Source of the DNA: Bdellovibrionaceae bacterium UBA2316 | GTDB taxonomy: Bacteria > Bdellovibrionota > Bdellovibrionia > Bdellovibrionales > Bdellovibrionaceae | Length of the DNA: 57,033 nucleotides | Reading direction: 5' to 3' | NCBI GenBank assembly: GCA_002345205.1 | Contig: DDVI01000016.1 | Coordinates: 1 to 57,033 of the forward strand | Shown: in pieces, positions 40,773-50,010 of the stretch | How positions within the stretch are numbered: the first letter of the stretch is position 1 | Layout: every line of letters starts with the position of its first letter | Notes under the pieces: generated by a model | Database searches by the model: none | What the model was told of the DNA's origin: nothing | Seen by the model: the letters and a program-made list of their open reading frames with translations, nothing else | Position numbers and translations under genes: made by a program

Positions 40773-41324
40773 TTATTTTTTCCATTTAATAGAGCAACCC
40801 ATAGACGGCGTTTGCCCTTTGGGGAATTCATCGCTTGTTAATAACGATTCAACTGCGGCCAAAAGTTCACGACGAGTAACTTTATCTGGTTCTTTCCAGT
40901 TGTCATCCAGACGACCACGATACGCTAGCTGAGATTTTTTGTTGTATACAAAAAAGTCAGGGGTACACACCGCGCCAAAGCGCTTCGCCACGCCTTGAGA
41001 ATCATCAAATAAATACGGAAACGGATAGTTTTTGTATTCAGCACGTTTTTTTAATTCAATAAAAGAATCATCGGGGTAAGTTTCCGCATCGTTTGACGAA
41101 ATGGCGACTACTGAAATATTTTTCTTTTTTAGTTCGTTACCTAGCTCAATTAAACGATCTTCAATCGCTTTAACATACGGGCAATGGTTACAAATAAACA
41201 TAATGACGAATGGATTTCCATTCGTGAAATTTTTTAAAGAATACGTTTTACCATCCGTGGCCTGAAGAGTAAAATCAGGACAAGCGGTGCCAAGTTCATC
41301 TTGTGGCGTATAGGTTAGTGCCAT
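40773..41324 (-). CDS. Thioredoxin-like AhpC/TSA family protein
   Basis: A 183-residue redoxin. It has the pattern LGTACPDFTLQATDGKTYSLKNF (about residues 11-33), then FVIMFICNHCPYVKAIEDRL (about 38-57) with a C-N-H-C active site, and FGAVCTPDFFVYNKKSQLAYRGRLDDNW (about 116-143). The family is common in bacteria and has no fixed enzymatic name. CAGGAG precedes the ATG. It is followed in the same direction by the anchored GyrI-like gene. Confidence 0.92.
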   Translation of the reverse strand: MALTYTPQDELGTACPDFTLQATDGKTYSLKNFTNGNPFVIMFICNHCPYVKAIEDRLIELGNELKKKNISVVAISSNDAETYPDDSFIELKKRAEYKNYPFPYLFDDSQGVAKRFGAVCTPDFFVYNKKSQLAYRGRLDDNWKEPDKVTRRELLAAVESLLTSDEFPKGQTPSMGCSIKWKK

Positions 41325-41336
41325 CAGGTTCTCCTG

Positions 41337-42077
41337 TTAGAGTTGATTCCAGGGAATCTTGTTTCCACCAGAGGTCAAATCACCATTAGGGGATACGTCA
41401 TCGATTTTGTTTGAAAGTAGTACGTGTTTGTTCAAAGCTGATTTTAAATTTTCACGGTCAGTTGAGCTTAGTTCTTCACCTGATAGTTGCGCGGCTTCCG
41501 TGAGTTCAAAGAAAAAACGATCTAGGAAGCGAACCCAATCCGTACCCAGCAGAGGACACTTCTTTGGCATTTCAGCTACGAGACTAGTGGCATGTGGAAT
41601 TTCAGCTGGTTTCTTTAAAACATTTAAACCAAGACCGATGAACGTAGTGATTTCATTTCCTTGAGTCACGGTTTCAATCAGAAGTCCTGCACACTTTTTA
41701 TCGCCGATATAAATATCGTTCGGCGCTTTCAATGCGAACGGAATATACAGCCATGTATTTTGTAAAGCCCGCAGTAACGCCATACCGATCCTAGAAGGAA
41801 ATGTAATATGCGGACTATCATTTAGATAGAAACCCCAAGTACTTAAAAGAGCGGCACCCTTTGCCGTCGTCCACGTATTTTGTCCACGACCGCGACCCAG
41901 TGTTTGTTGGTCGGCTAAAAATAACATGAAGTCATTTTCGGCTAAGCCTTGTTCTTTGGCGTGCGAATTTGTACTTGATAGCGATTCTTTATAAAAACAT
42001 GGGATCTGGGAATTTTGCGCCCAGGCGTATGTCATTTTACCGATTAAGATATCGTCTAATGGAGATTCTGAATCCAT
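41337..42077 (-). CDS. birA: Biotin-[acetyl-CoA-carboxylase] ligase
   Basis: A 246-residue ligase of the BirA/LplA fold that attaches biotin to carrier protein through biotinyl-AMP. Motifs: SLSSTNSHAKEQG (about residues 32-44), QTLGRGRGQNTWTTAKGAALLSTW (about 58-81) with the biotin-AMP loop, LKAPNDIYIGDKKCAGLLIET and FIGLGLNVLKKP. There is no N-terminal DNA-binding domain, so it is the non-repressor type. The start has AAGGAC upstream. The gene lies directly after nadC on the minus strand, ten bases apart. Confidence 0.93.
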   Translation of the reverse strand: MDSESPLDDILIGKMTYAWAQNSQIPCFYKESLSSTNSHAKEQGLAENDFMLFLADQQTLGRGRGQNTWTTAKGAALLSTWGFYLNDSPHITFPSRIGMALLRALQNTWLYIPFALKAPNDIYIGDKKCAGLLIETVTQGNEITTFIGLGLNVLKKPAEIPHATSLVAEMPKKCPLLGTDWVRFLDRFFFELTEAAQLSGEELSSTDRENLKSALNKHVLLSNKIDDVSPNGDLTSGGNKIPWNQL

Positions 42078-42086
42078 GTCAGGTCC

Positions 42087-42914
42087 TTATTTTTTTTGCC
42101 AATCGAATTGCAAGCTAACGTCAGCAACAGGAGCCGAATGAGTTAGTGCACCTACGGAAATGAAATCAATTCCCGCCTTTGCAACTTCGGGAACGCGCTC
42201 TAGGCTCATGTTTCCGCTCGCTTCGGTTTCAATATCTTCAGGGATTAAAGCGCGAGCCTCTGTTAAAGCATGTGTATTCATGTTGTCTAAAAGAATGCGT
42301 TTCACTTTTAAAGCCACTGCAATTTTCACGTCGTCTAAATTACTGGCTTCAACTTCGATATCTAGATTGGTGTTTTTTCGAGTGCGTTCCACCGCATTTT
42401 TGATACCGCCCATCATGGCAATGTGATTATCTTTGATCAAGATCGCCGTTGATAAGTTCATTCGATGGTTAACTCCACCGCCATGAACCACGGCTTTCTT
42501 TTCAAGATCCCGATAACCAGGAAGTGTTTTTCGCGTATCTAGAATGCGAGTTTTCGTCCCCGCAATTGCATCCACAAAACGGCGAGTGTAGGTGGCGATA
42601 CCAGACAAATGACCTAGAAAATTAAGAGCTACGCGTTCGGCTTTCAAGATTTGAATTAAGTCGCCTTCTAGCGAGCAAATATTTTGTCCTTTCAAAATAC
42701 GTTGGCCTTCTTCAAAGTGCCATTTGATTTTTACATTTGGTTCCAGCATCGAAACGGTCGTTTCAAAGGGAAGCAATCCCGACAAAATGATGTCTTCCTT
42801 TGCTTTTAATACGGCTTTGCCTGGTTTTGGAGTTAATCCTAACGAGTCCGTCGTAACGTCACCATTAGGCATGTCTTCTTTGATAGCGGCTTTAATTAAG
42901 TCATTTAATAGCAT
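42087..42914 (-). CDS. nadC: Quinolinate phosphoribosyltransferase
   Basis: A 275-residue enzyme of de novo NAD synthesis: quinolinate + PRPP to nicotinate mononucleotide + CO2. Motifs: KEDMPNGDVTTDS (about 9-21), ERVALNFLGHLSGIATYTRRFV (about 94-115), ILDTRKTLPGYRDLEKKAVVHGGGVNHRMNLSTAILIKDNH (about 124-164), IEVEASNLDD, ILLDNM and IDFISVGALTHSAPVADVSL. Length and order match the family. It is followed by birA in the same direction. Confidence 0.97.
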   Translation of the reverse strand: MLLNDLIKAAIKEDMPNGDVTTDSLGLTPKPGKAVLKAKEDIILSGLLPFETTVSMLEPNVKIKWHFEEGQRILKGQNICSLEGDLIQILKAERVALNFLGHLSGIATYTRRFVDAIAGTKTRILDTRKTLPGYRDLEKKAVVHGGGVNHRMNLSTAILIKDNHIAMMGGIKNAVERTRKNTNLDIEVEASNLDDVKIAVALKVKRILLDNMNTHALTEARALIPEDIETEASGNMSLERVPEVAKAGIDFISVGALTHSAPVADVSLQFDWQKK

Positions 42915-42954
42915 GGGACAGTAATAGAACCGCAGGCGTAATTAGTCCACTAAA

Positions 42955-44001
42955 TTACGGTTCTTGGAGTAATTTTTTGATTTCTTCGCGGACGATGCGT
43001 TCTGTGATGTCGGGTAGCAGTGACCAGGCGATTTTTTCGGCGATCACGCGGGCTTCTTCGCGGAAGATTTTTTCTTGAGTTTTAGCGTCGAGGGGAATGT
43101 TCGACAATGCTGGAACTGCAAATTCATTTTTTTGAGAACTTGGCGGCATTCCAGATGCTGGTGGTTGCTTTGGCTTATTGATATCAAGTTCGGCATCTTC
43201 TAATTCTGAATCCGAGAAAATGATTTCTTCAAAGTTATCCGTGATTTTGCGTTTTGCTTTTAATAAATCGTCTTCTTCGATGCTACCCAAAGGCTTTGGT
43301 ATCTGAGCTTTTTCAGTCTTAATCACATTCACTTGTTCCGCTTGCCATTCTTCTGGGCCGTCGAGTGAAGTGGAATCATCCATACTCGGTGCATTCAAAG
43401 GGATAGATTTGTGAAGAGGAACTTGCGCAAACTCTTCGCTATCTTCTGTTAACTGCAGCTCCTCTGGCAGGATGGAGTCGTCAATAACATAATCGTTAGA
43501 TTGTGATGGAATATTGAAATTAGGAACTTTAGGCGGTGTTACGCTTTGGCGATTTTCGGACGACTCTTTACGGTAATCTTTGATTGAGTCAATCTCGTCA
43601 AAGTTTAAGAACGAGCTTATTGGGTGACTGACTGTCTTTGGGCTCAGCTCTTGAATAATAGATCGTAATGTTTCAACCTCGAAAGGCTTTTCTAAACGTT
43701 TATTGGCGCCCGAGTCTTTAGCTTTGGCTTCGTCGATTCCCATCAGCGAGTTCCATAGAAGAACGACTGGAATTTTGCCTAATTCTGGGTCACGTTTGAT
43801 GTCACGTGCAACTTCGTAACCTGACTTTTTAACCAGTAATACATCCACAAAAATAACATCAGGCTGGAAAACTTTGGCGATCGGCACGACGTCTATGCCA
43901 ACGGGCACAGCTTTGACTTCAACTGAGTAGTCTTGCAGAGCTAACTGAATTACTTTTTTAATTGTTGGACTCTCATCAGCCAACAAGACGCGCAAAGCCA
44001 T
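42955..44001 (-). CDS. Response regulator with long disordered region
   Basis: A 348-residue protein. A receiver domain (about residues 3-118) has LLADESPTIKKVI, the phospho-acceptor in VIFVDVLLVKKSGYEV and the lysine in RLEKPFE, but the usual Thr/Ser position reads LLWNSL. Residues about 120-290 are polar and probably disordered. A conserved-looking C-terminal helix (about 315-345: EKIFREEARVIAEKIAWSLLPDITERIVREEIKKLL) may be an interaction end. Such one-receiver proteins with long tails are common in Myxococcota and Bdellovibrionota, where some act in motility or polarity. Its partner is not clear. Confidence 0.85.
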   Translation of the reverse strand: MALRVLLADESPTIKKVIQLALQDYSVEVKAVPVGIDVVPIAKVFQPDVIFVDVLLVKKSGYEVARDIKRDPELGKIPVVLLWNSLMGIDEAKAKDSGANKRLEKPFEVETLRSIIQELSPKTVSHPISSFLNFDEIDSIKDYRKESSENRQSVTPPKVPNFNIPSQSNDYVIDDSILPEELQLTEDSEEFAQVPLHKSIPLNAPSMDDSTSLDGPEEWQAEQVNVIKTEKAQIPKPLGSIEEDDLLKAKRKITDNFEEIIFSDSELEDAELDINKPKQPPASGMPPSSQKNEFAVPALSNIPLDAKTQEKIFREEARVIAEKIAWSLLPDITERIVREEIKKLLQEP

Positions 44002-44050
44002 GTATCAAGTAAATAAGGATTTTTTTAGTGAGTCAAGCCATAATCAGTGA

Positions 44051-45199
44051 GTGGTACGCATTGATCGATACATCGCTAAACATTTCATCGGGTTTTTTCT
44101 AGGTGGTATCCTAGTTTTCTTGACTGTTTTCTTGGCTATTGACGTACTTTCTACGTATGTCAGTTACCCCTCGGCTACGGCGGATACGCTGATAAAATAT
44201 TATTTATTTTATGTCCCAGACCTATTTCAAAAAATGATCCCCGTTTCCTGTTTATTAGGCACTATTTTATGCTTATCGAGTCTAAATAAATCCAACGAGC
44301 TGATCGCCCTTTTTGCGGCTGGCTATAGCTTATTGCGGATTTCAATGCCGATCTTGGTTCTGGTGACCTTTCTTTCAGGGCTTAGCTTTGTTCTGAGTGA
44401 CCGCATTATCCCGTCACTGAATCGTCAGAAAAACTATATTTACTATCACGATATCAAGAAAAACCCCGGCATGTTTTCTATCGTGAAGACCAATCGTATT
44501 TGGTACCGGTCGAAAAACGAGATTTTTAATATCAAAACCTTAAATGTTGAAGGAACCAAGGCGCAAGGGCTGACTCTGTATACCTTTGACGATAACTGGA
44601 ATTTGCAACGAATGATTACGGCTGATGATGTGGATTTAAAAGTCGACGGCAATGCGCCGGCACCGGCCGAGGCGGCCAATTCAGAAAAACCTAACCCAGG
44701 TCATCATGATCAGTATCAATGGGCTCTGAAAAATGGAACCGTGACGGTTTTTTACAAAGATTCAAACTTCCCCATGACGTCGACGTTTAAAAATAAAACG
44801 ATCGTGATGAATGAAGAAGCGCAAGATTTACAAAGTAGCGGGCAAACGTCGGAAATGCTCACTCAAAAAGAACTATCAAAATTCATTGAAAAAAATAAAG
44901 AGGCTGGCCTGGATACAATTCGATATGAGGTCGATTATCAGGCTAAAATCGCATTTGCGTTCGCCGGATTAGTTATGTCTATGTTGGGGATTCCTTTTAG
45001 CGTTTCTAGAGGGCGTTCTGGCGGTGTCATGCTACAGATTGGTATTTGTATAGGGCTTGTGTTTTTATACTGGATCTTTTATAACTCGTGCATCACGCTC
45101 GGCAACCATGGCCATTTACCTCCAGTTATGGCGGCCTGGATCCCGAACCTGGTTATGATCGGCCTCGGTTTTGTGCTGATCTCGAAAACTAAAAAATAA
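44051..45199 (+). CDS. LptF/LptG-family lipopolysaccharide-export permease
   Basis: A 382-residue inner-membrane permease of the YjgP/YjgQ family that works in LPS transport (Lpt complex). Six transmembrane segments are visible, three near the N terminus (about 10-115) and three near the C terminus (about 300-380), with a periplasmic beta-jellyroll between. N-terminal signature: IDRYIAKHFIGFFLGGILVFLTVFLAIDVL and a SSLNKSNELIALFAAGYSLLRI block. Whether it is LptF or LptG cannot be fixed from one copy. It starts with GTG and lies 10 bases before def. Confidence 0.92.
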   Translation: MVRIDRYIAKHFIGFFLGGILVFLTVFLAIDVLSTYVSYPSATADTLIKYYLFYVPDLFQKMIPVSCLLGTILCLSSLNKSNELIALFAAGYSLLRISMPILVLVTFLSGLSFVLSDRIIPSLNRQKNYIYYHDIKKNPGMFSIVKTNRIWYRSKNEIFNIKTLNVEGTKAQGLTLYTFDDNWNLQRMITADDVDLKVDGNAPAPAEAANSEKPNPGHHDQYQWALKNGTVTVFYKDSNFPMTSTFKNKTIVMNEEAQDLQSSGQTSEMLTQKELSKFIEKNKEAGLDTIRYEVDYQAKIAFAFAGLVMSMLGIPFSVSRGRSGGVMLQIGICIGLVFLYWIFYNSCITLGNHGHLPPVMAAWIPNLVMIGLGFVLISKTKK

Positions 45200-45209
45200 A
45201 GGATACGCT

Positions 45210-45797
45210 ATGGCCATCATGGAAATATTGACTTACCCGAATCCTCGGTTACGGGAAGTTTCTGCACCTGTTGACGTTTTTGATTCGAAGTTAAAAAAAC
45301 TGACTGAAGACATGATTGAAACTATGTACGATGCACATGGCATTGGTTTAGCCGCGCCACAAGTGGGCGTTTTACAACGCGTAGTAGTGATTGATACCCG
45401 TCCAAAAAATGATGAAGGTCGTCGGTATGATAACGATGAGATGGGCGAACTAGAAAAGAAAGTGACTCAACCTTTGATTTTAATTAATCCACGTATTGTT
45501 GGTGGCGTGGGATCAACTACGTTTGATGAAGGCTGCCTAAGCGTTCCTTCCTTTTACGAAACGGTTGAACGTAAAGAAGTGATCGAAGTGGAAACCTACG
45601 ATTTGAGCGGCAAAAAATATAAATTTAAAACAGATGGGTTACTGGCGATCTGTATTCAACACGAATTAGATCACTTAGAAGGTAAGCTATTCATTGACCG
45701 TATTAGTTTCTTGAAGAGCAAGAAAATCAAAAATGAAATTCAAAAACACGGTTATCCTAAAAAAGAAAAAAAAGAAAAAGCTGAAGTGAAGAAGTAA
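45210..45797 (+). CDS. def: Peptide deformylase
   Basis: A 195-residue metalloenzyme that removes the formyl group from nascent proteins. The three motifs are GIGLAAPQVG (about residues 45-54), EGCLSVPSF (about 109-117) and QHELDHLEGKLFIDR (about 149-163). The C terminus is a long lysine-rich tail (KKEKKEKAEVKK). AAAGGAT precedes the ATG. Its stop and the fmt start share one base (TAATG), so the gene order def-fmt-rpe is an operon. Confidence 0.98.
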   Translation: MAIMEILTYPNPRLREVSAPVDVFDSKLKKLTEDMIETMYDAHGIGLAAPQVGVLQRVVVIDTRPKNDEGRRYDNDEMGELEKKVTQPLILINPRIVGGVGSTTFDEGCLSVPSFYETVERKEVIEVETYDLSGKKYKFKTDGLLAICIQHELDHLEGKLFIDRISFLKSKKIKNEIQKHGYPKKEKKEKAEVKK

Positions 45798-46750
45798 TGA
45801 AATCACTTAAAGTCTGTTTTTTGGGAACACCAGAATTTGCAGCCACCAGTTTGAAATACATACTGAGTGATTCGTATTACCAAGTTGTCGGTGTCGTCAC
45901 TCAGCCAGATCGACCGGCGGGTCGCAAGTTACAAATGACTCCAAGTGAAGTGAAAGTCTTAGCACAGCAGCATAACGTGCCGGTTTTAACTCCTGAGAAT
46001 CTGCGCAAACAGCCCGAGATATTGGAACAAATAAAATCCTGGAAAGCGGATCTAGCGATCGTTGTCGCCTTTGGGCAAATTCTAAATGATGAATTCCTAA
46101 ATAGCTTTGAATTTGGTGCCGTTAATATCCATGGATCGCTTCTGCCGCTTTGGCGTGGTGCTGCCCCGATTCAGCGCTCCCTTGAAAATGGTGACAAAGA
46201 AACAGGTGTGGCTTTGCAGAAAATTGTTAAGCAGCTTGATGCCGGCGGAGTCATTGGGGTTCGTAAGGTAGACGTTCAAGACGATTGGAATGCTAATTTC
46301 ATGTATCAAAAATTAGCGGAACTAGGGACTGATTTACTTAAACGTGATCTAAAAGATTATGTGAGTGGAAATCTTGTTCCTGCTAAGCAAGATGAAACTC
46401 AAGTGACCATCGCAAAAAAAATCGATAAGTCAGAGTCTGAAATTGATTGGCATTTAACAAGTGAGCGTATTCATAATAAAGTTCGTGCTTTTTCGATGGG
46501 GCCCGGAACCTATACTTGGTTGAATGGTAAAAAAGTTAAAATTCATAAAACTGTGGTTAGAAGTAAAACGGGTGATGATCTGGAAAAAACAGGTTGTGTA
46601 TTGGCTATTCATAAAGACAGTATTTCGGTTCAGTGTGGTAGCGGTGTGATTGATCTGATCGAACTTCAGCCGGAGTCGCGTAACCGCATGACCGCTGGTG
46701 ATTTCATCAAAAGTAATTCACTAGATACAAAAACAAGGTTTGGAAAATGA
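45797..46750 (+). CDS. fmt: Methionyl-tRNA formyltransferase
   Basis: A 317-residue enzyme that formylates initiator Met-tRNA. Motifs: LGTPEFAATSLKYI (about residues 9-22), VVTQPDRPAGR (about 34-44), VAFGQILNDEFLN (about 96-108) and NIHGSLLPLWRGAAPIQRSLENGDKETGV (about 112-140). It overlaps def by one base and rpe by four (ATGA). Confidence 0.98.
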   Translation: MKSLKVCFLGTPEFAATSLKYILSDSYYQVVGVVTQPDRPAGRKLQMTPSEVKVLAQQHNVPVLTPENLRKQPEILEQIKSWKADLAIVVAFGQILNDEFLNSFEFGAVNIHGSLLPLWRGAAPIQRSLENGDKETGVALQKIVKQLDAGGVIGVRKVDVQDDWNANFMYQKLAELGTDLLKRDLKDYVSGNLVPAKQDETQVTIAKKIDKSESEIDWHLTSERIHNKVRAFSMGPGTYTWLNGKKVKIHKTVVRSKTGDDLEKTGCVLAIHKDSISVQCGSGVIDLIELQPESRNRMTAGDFIKSNSLDTKTRFGK

Positions 46751-47379
46751 AAAAAATCTCTCCGAGTTTACTTGCTGCCGATTTTGCCAATATTGAAAAT
46801 GAAGTTAAAAATGTGACCGCGGCCGGCGCAGATTTTCTACATTTGGATATTATGGATGGACATTTCGTACCGAATTTAACTTTTGGTCCTCCTGTGGTGG
46901 CGGCGATTAAAAAAGTAGCAACCATTCCTTTGGATGTTCATTTGATGATTGAAACACCTGAAAAATATGTCGACGACTTTTTAAAAGCGGGTGCTGATTA
47001 CTTAACGATTCACATCGAATCCACTCAGTATACGGCGGAGCTTCTGAAAAAGATTCGTGCCTTTGGTGCTAAAAGTGGTTTGACGTTAAGACCACGTACG
47101 CCGATTGAGTCTGTTAAAGATTTTTTACCTTTATGTGATTTAGTTCTTGTTATGACGGTAGAGCCCGGATTTGGCGGACAAAGTTTTATGATGGATCAAG
47201 TCGCTAAGATCGACTGGTTAAAAGACCATCGTCAAAAAAACAATCTGCACTACTTAATTGAGGTCGACGGTGGCGTCAGCGATAAAACCCGCATCCATGT
47301 TGAAAATGCAGACGTTCTGGTAGCAGGAACCTATGTGTTTAAAAATGATTACAAAAAATCTATTCAATCGCTAAGGTAG
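46747..47379 (+). CDS. rpe: Ribulose-phosphate 3-epimerase
   Basis: A 210-residue TIM-barrel epimerase of the pentose-phosphate route (ribulose-5-P to xylulose-5-P). Motifs: ISPSLLAADFANIENEV (about residues 4-20), FLHLDIMDGHFVPNLTFGPPVV (about 32-53), LDVHLMIE (about 62-69), MTVEPGFGGQSFM (about 138-150) and IEVDGGVSD (about 174-182). It is the last gene of def-fmt-rpe. Confidence 0.98.
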   Translation: MKKISPSLLAADFANIENEVKNVTAAGADFLHLDIMDGHFVPNLTFGPPVVAAIKKVATIPLDVHLMIETPEKYVDDFLKAGADYLTIHIESTQYTAELLKKIRAFGAKSGLTLRPRTPIESVKDFLPLCDLVLVMTVEPGFGGQSFMMDQVAKIDWLKDHRQKNNLHYLIEVDGGVSDKTRIHVENADVLVAGTYVFKNDYKKSIQSLR

Positions 47380-47401
47380 TCGTTTTAGGTAACCCCGACT
47401 A
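47377..47401 (+). terminator. Possible terminator at rpe stop
   Basis: TAGTCG (47377-47382) and CGACTA (47396-47401) are perfect 6-bp inverted repeats around a 13-base loop, followed by G and four T. The first arm contains the rpe stop codon. The stem is short and the T-run weak, so the call is tentative. Confidence 0.35.
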
Positions 47402-47491
47402 GTTTTGGAAATTTTCTTTGAACTCAGCTTGAAAAAAATTAAATTTGGAACTGTCCAAACAGTGTAGTTTATAATTTCAAAGGATATATCA

Positions 47492-49167
47492 ATGCGTCTG
47501 ATTTTGTCGTTGTTCCTAGCTCTATCAGTTACATCAATCAAAGGCTTCGCTCAGGAAGAAAAAATACTTCGGGTCGGAATTGGCCAAGAGTTTGATTCTT
47601 TGAATCCGCTAAATACGTCTATGTTATCGGCTATTTATATTTATAATATGATCGGTCGAAATATGTCGAGCTTAGATCATAATATGAAGTGGCATCCGCA
47701 GGTGGTAGATGAAGTTCCCTCGTTCAAAAACAAATTAGCGGAAATTAAAACAATCAACGGTGTAAAGAAATTAGTTTCGATTTGGAATATTCGTTCGTCG
47801 GCAAAATGGGGTGACGGTGTGGTGACCTGTGCTGATTTTAAATTTACATGGACTGTCGGACGTTCTAATTTTGTCACGGTTGTTAATCGGGACATGTACA
47901 CAGATATTGAAGCTATCAACTGCGACGAAAAAAAGCCAAAACGAGTCGAGATGATTCACGCAACAATTCGTTGGGATTTTTATAAAATGTTCCAGTTCTA
48001 TATTTTACCAAAGCATCTGGAAGAACCTGTATATGCTAAATACGGCCAAGAAAAAGAAGGCTAGACCGTAACTCTAATTACGTGAAGAATCCGACAAATC
48101 CAGGTTTGCACAGTGGACCATTTGTGATTTCAGAATTGAAACTAGGTAGTCACGTACTTTTAAAAAGAAACCCTTATTTTTATGGAAAAAAACCCTACTT
48201 TGATAAAGTTTTAATTCGTGTCATCGCGGACACGGCCGCGCTAGAAGCTAACTTGATTTCAAAACAAGTCGATATGGTAGCCTCAATCGGTTTTAATATG
48301 GATCAAGCGTTACTGTTAGAAAAGCGTTCGGCTAAGGAAGGTTTACCTTTTGAAGTTCGTTATGTATCAGGTTTGACATATGAACACTTGGATATCAATT
48401 TGGATAATCCAATTTTGAAGAGCAAAACAGTACGCAAAGCTTTATTGTTAGCGATTGACCGTCAGTCGATGTCGCAAGCTTTGTTTGAAGGCAAGCAAAT
48501 CGTCGCGCCACACTTTTTAACTCCACGCGATCCTTGGTTCGCTAACCTTCCAAAGAATTTACAGAAACCAGCGGCCTATTCAAAAAAAGAAGCTGAAAAA
48601 TTACTAGAGTCAGAGGGCTGGAAAATGGGCACGGATGGTTACCGATACAAAGACGGAAAAAAACTTTCGATTGTTTTGTCGACCACGGCATCCAATCGTC
48701 TACGTGAAAATGTGCAAACGTATATTATGGATCAATGGAAAAAAGTGGGTGTAGAGGCGATTTCTAAAAATGCGATTGCTCGAACATTTTTTTCCGATTT
48801 GATGAATCATCGAAAATTTGAAGGTACAGCCATGTTTGCTTGGACGTTCCTTCCTGAAATGCCTCAAGGAAAATTTTATCACTCACGGTCAATTCCGTCC
48901 GAAGCTAATGGTTGGATGGGGCGTAACTATTCTGGATACAAAAATCCGAAACTTGATGCCATGTTGGATAAATTAGAAGTTGAAATGAGTGAAAGTAAAC
49001 GTCAAGCGATAGTTAATCAAATCGTTGATATCTACGTCAGGGAGCATATTACGATACCGCTGTATTATCGTGTCGATATTTCTGTTGTTCCAAAAGCTCT
49101 AAAAAATTATAATATGGCCGGAACTCAGCAAACCGAGTCTTTATATGTTGAAGAGTGGTCTTACTAA
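47492..49167 (+). pseudogene. Peptide ABC-transporter substrate-binding protein, frameshifted
   Basis: A family-5 (OppA/DppA-like) periplasmic binding protein split by one frameshift. The first part (47492-48064, signal peptide about 1-20, then RVGIGQEFDSLNPLNTSML and SAKWGDGVVTCADFKFTW) ends KEG and stops. The second, in the next frame, reads YVKNPTNPGLHSGPFVISELKLGSHVLLKRNPYFYG to the end at 49167. Adding one base after 48063 gives KEGYDRNSNYVKNP, the exact kind of sequence expected. The gene is otherwise full length (about 555 residues). This is either a recent mutation or a sequencing error. AAAGGAT precedes the ATG. Confidence 0.88.
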
Positions 49168-49835
49168 GGTGACGATGGCGCCCAAATATACAGAACGGAA
49201 CCATTTTTTAGTCTATTGATGATCGATTTTGCGTGGCGAATTTCAACCGCTGGGCACCCTTGGCTTCGTCCAACTTTGTTAGACGCCGTTGCCATTTTTG
49301 AATTTACGTAGTCAGCGCCATGGATCACGATTGCACGCGAGAAAGCATTGGAATTGGTGGACTCTAAACCTTTTAGTTTTAAACTATAGCCGTTGCTACC
49401 AGTGTAGGTCGTATCGGTTAAATAGAAACCAAGTGATGTCGCATAAGAGTTAGCCTTATTGGAAAATTTTTCGGCATAACCATCGTGGTTTGAATCCGAA
49501 CCTTTGCCATGTGCCACTAAATAGCTTTCAATTTGTCCTGTCGGAAGGTGGATTAAATGCAGGCGTGGTTTTCCAGAAATAGCGGACGCATCAAATACAG
49601 CTATGTACTCTTTATTAGGAATTTTATCTTTGTACAGTTCAAAGTAGGCGAGAGCCTTTTGTTTGGCTAATTCTGGAATTCTATTTTTTGTGTCCAGGTA
49701 GTCAAATTGACTTAAATCAGGCACCTTGTACCACGGGATGCCCGAACGCACGGATGACTCGAGTGTCGCCGGATGAATAGCCAAGGCGTTATAAGCCATT
49801 AAAAGACTGATTAGGAACGTTGATAATGTAGGCAT
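49164..49835 (-). CDS. Murein L,D-transpeptidase catalytic-domain protein (YkuD_2-like)
   Basis: A 223-residue exported enzyme with a signal peptide (about 1-19). The catalytic signature is AIVIHGADYV (about residues 168-177) and later GRSQGCPAVEIRH (about 190-202), whose cysteine is the nucleophile, as in the YkuD_2 type. FDASAISGKPRLHLIHLPTGQIESYLVAHGKGSDSNHDGYAEKFSN matches the rest of that family. Such enzymes cross-link or trim peptidoglycan; in predatory bacteria they can act on the predator's or prey's wall. The 3' end overlaps the binding-protein gene by four bases, tail to tail. Confidence 0.9.
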   Translation of the reverse strand: MPTLSTFLISLLMAYNALAIHPATLESSVRSGIPWYKVPDLSQFDYLDTKNRIPELAKQKALAYFELYKDKIPNKEYIAVFDASAISGKPRLHLIHLPTGQIESYLVAHGKGSDSNHDGYAEKFSNKANSYATSLGFYLTDTTYTGSNGYSLKLKGLESTNSNAFSRAIVIHGADYVNSKMATASNKVGRSQGCPAVEIRHAKSIINRLKNGSVLYIWAPSSP

Positions 49836-50010
49836 TGCTTCCCTAATCCTAAAAGAAAAGCTGGGTCGCCAGTACTGACCTCCTGACTAGTTTTTCTGTC
49901 GGAAAATAGATTGAATTTGAGGCTGATTTGAACTATCAAAACTAGATCAAAATCGAGCTGTTACTCTGGTATTCTTGGACTGTGTTGGCTCGACATAAGT
50001 GGGGTAAAAA

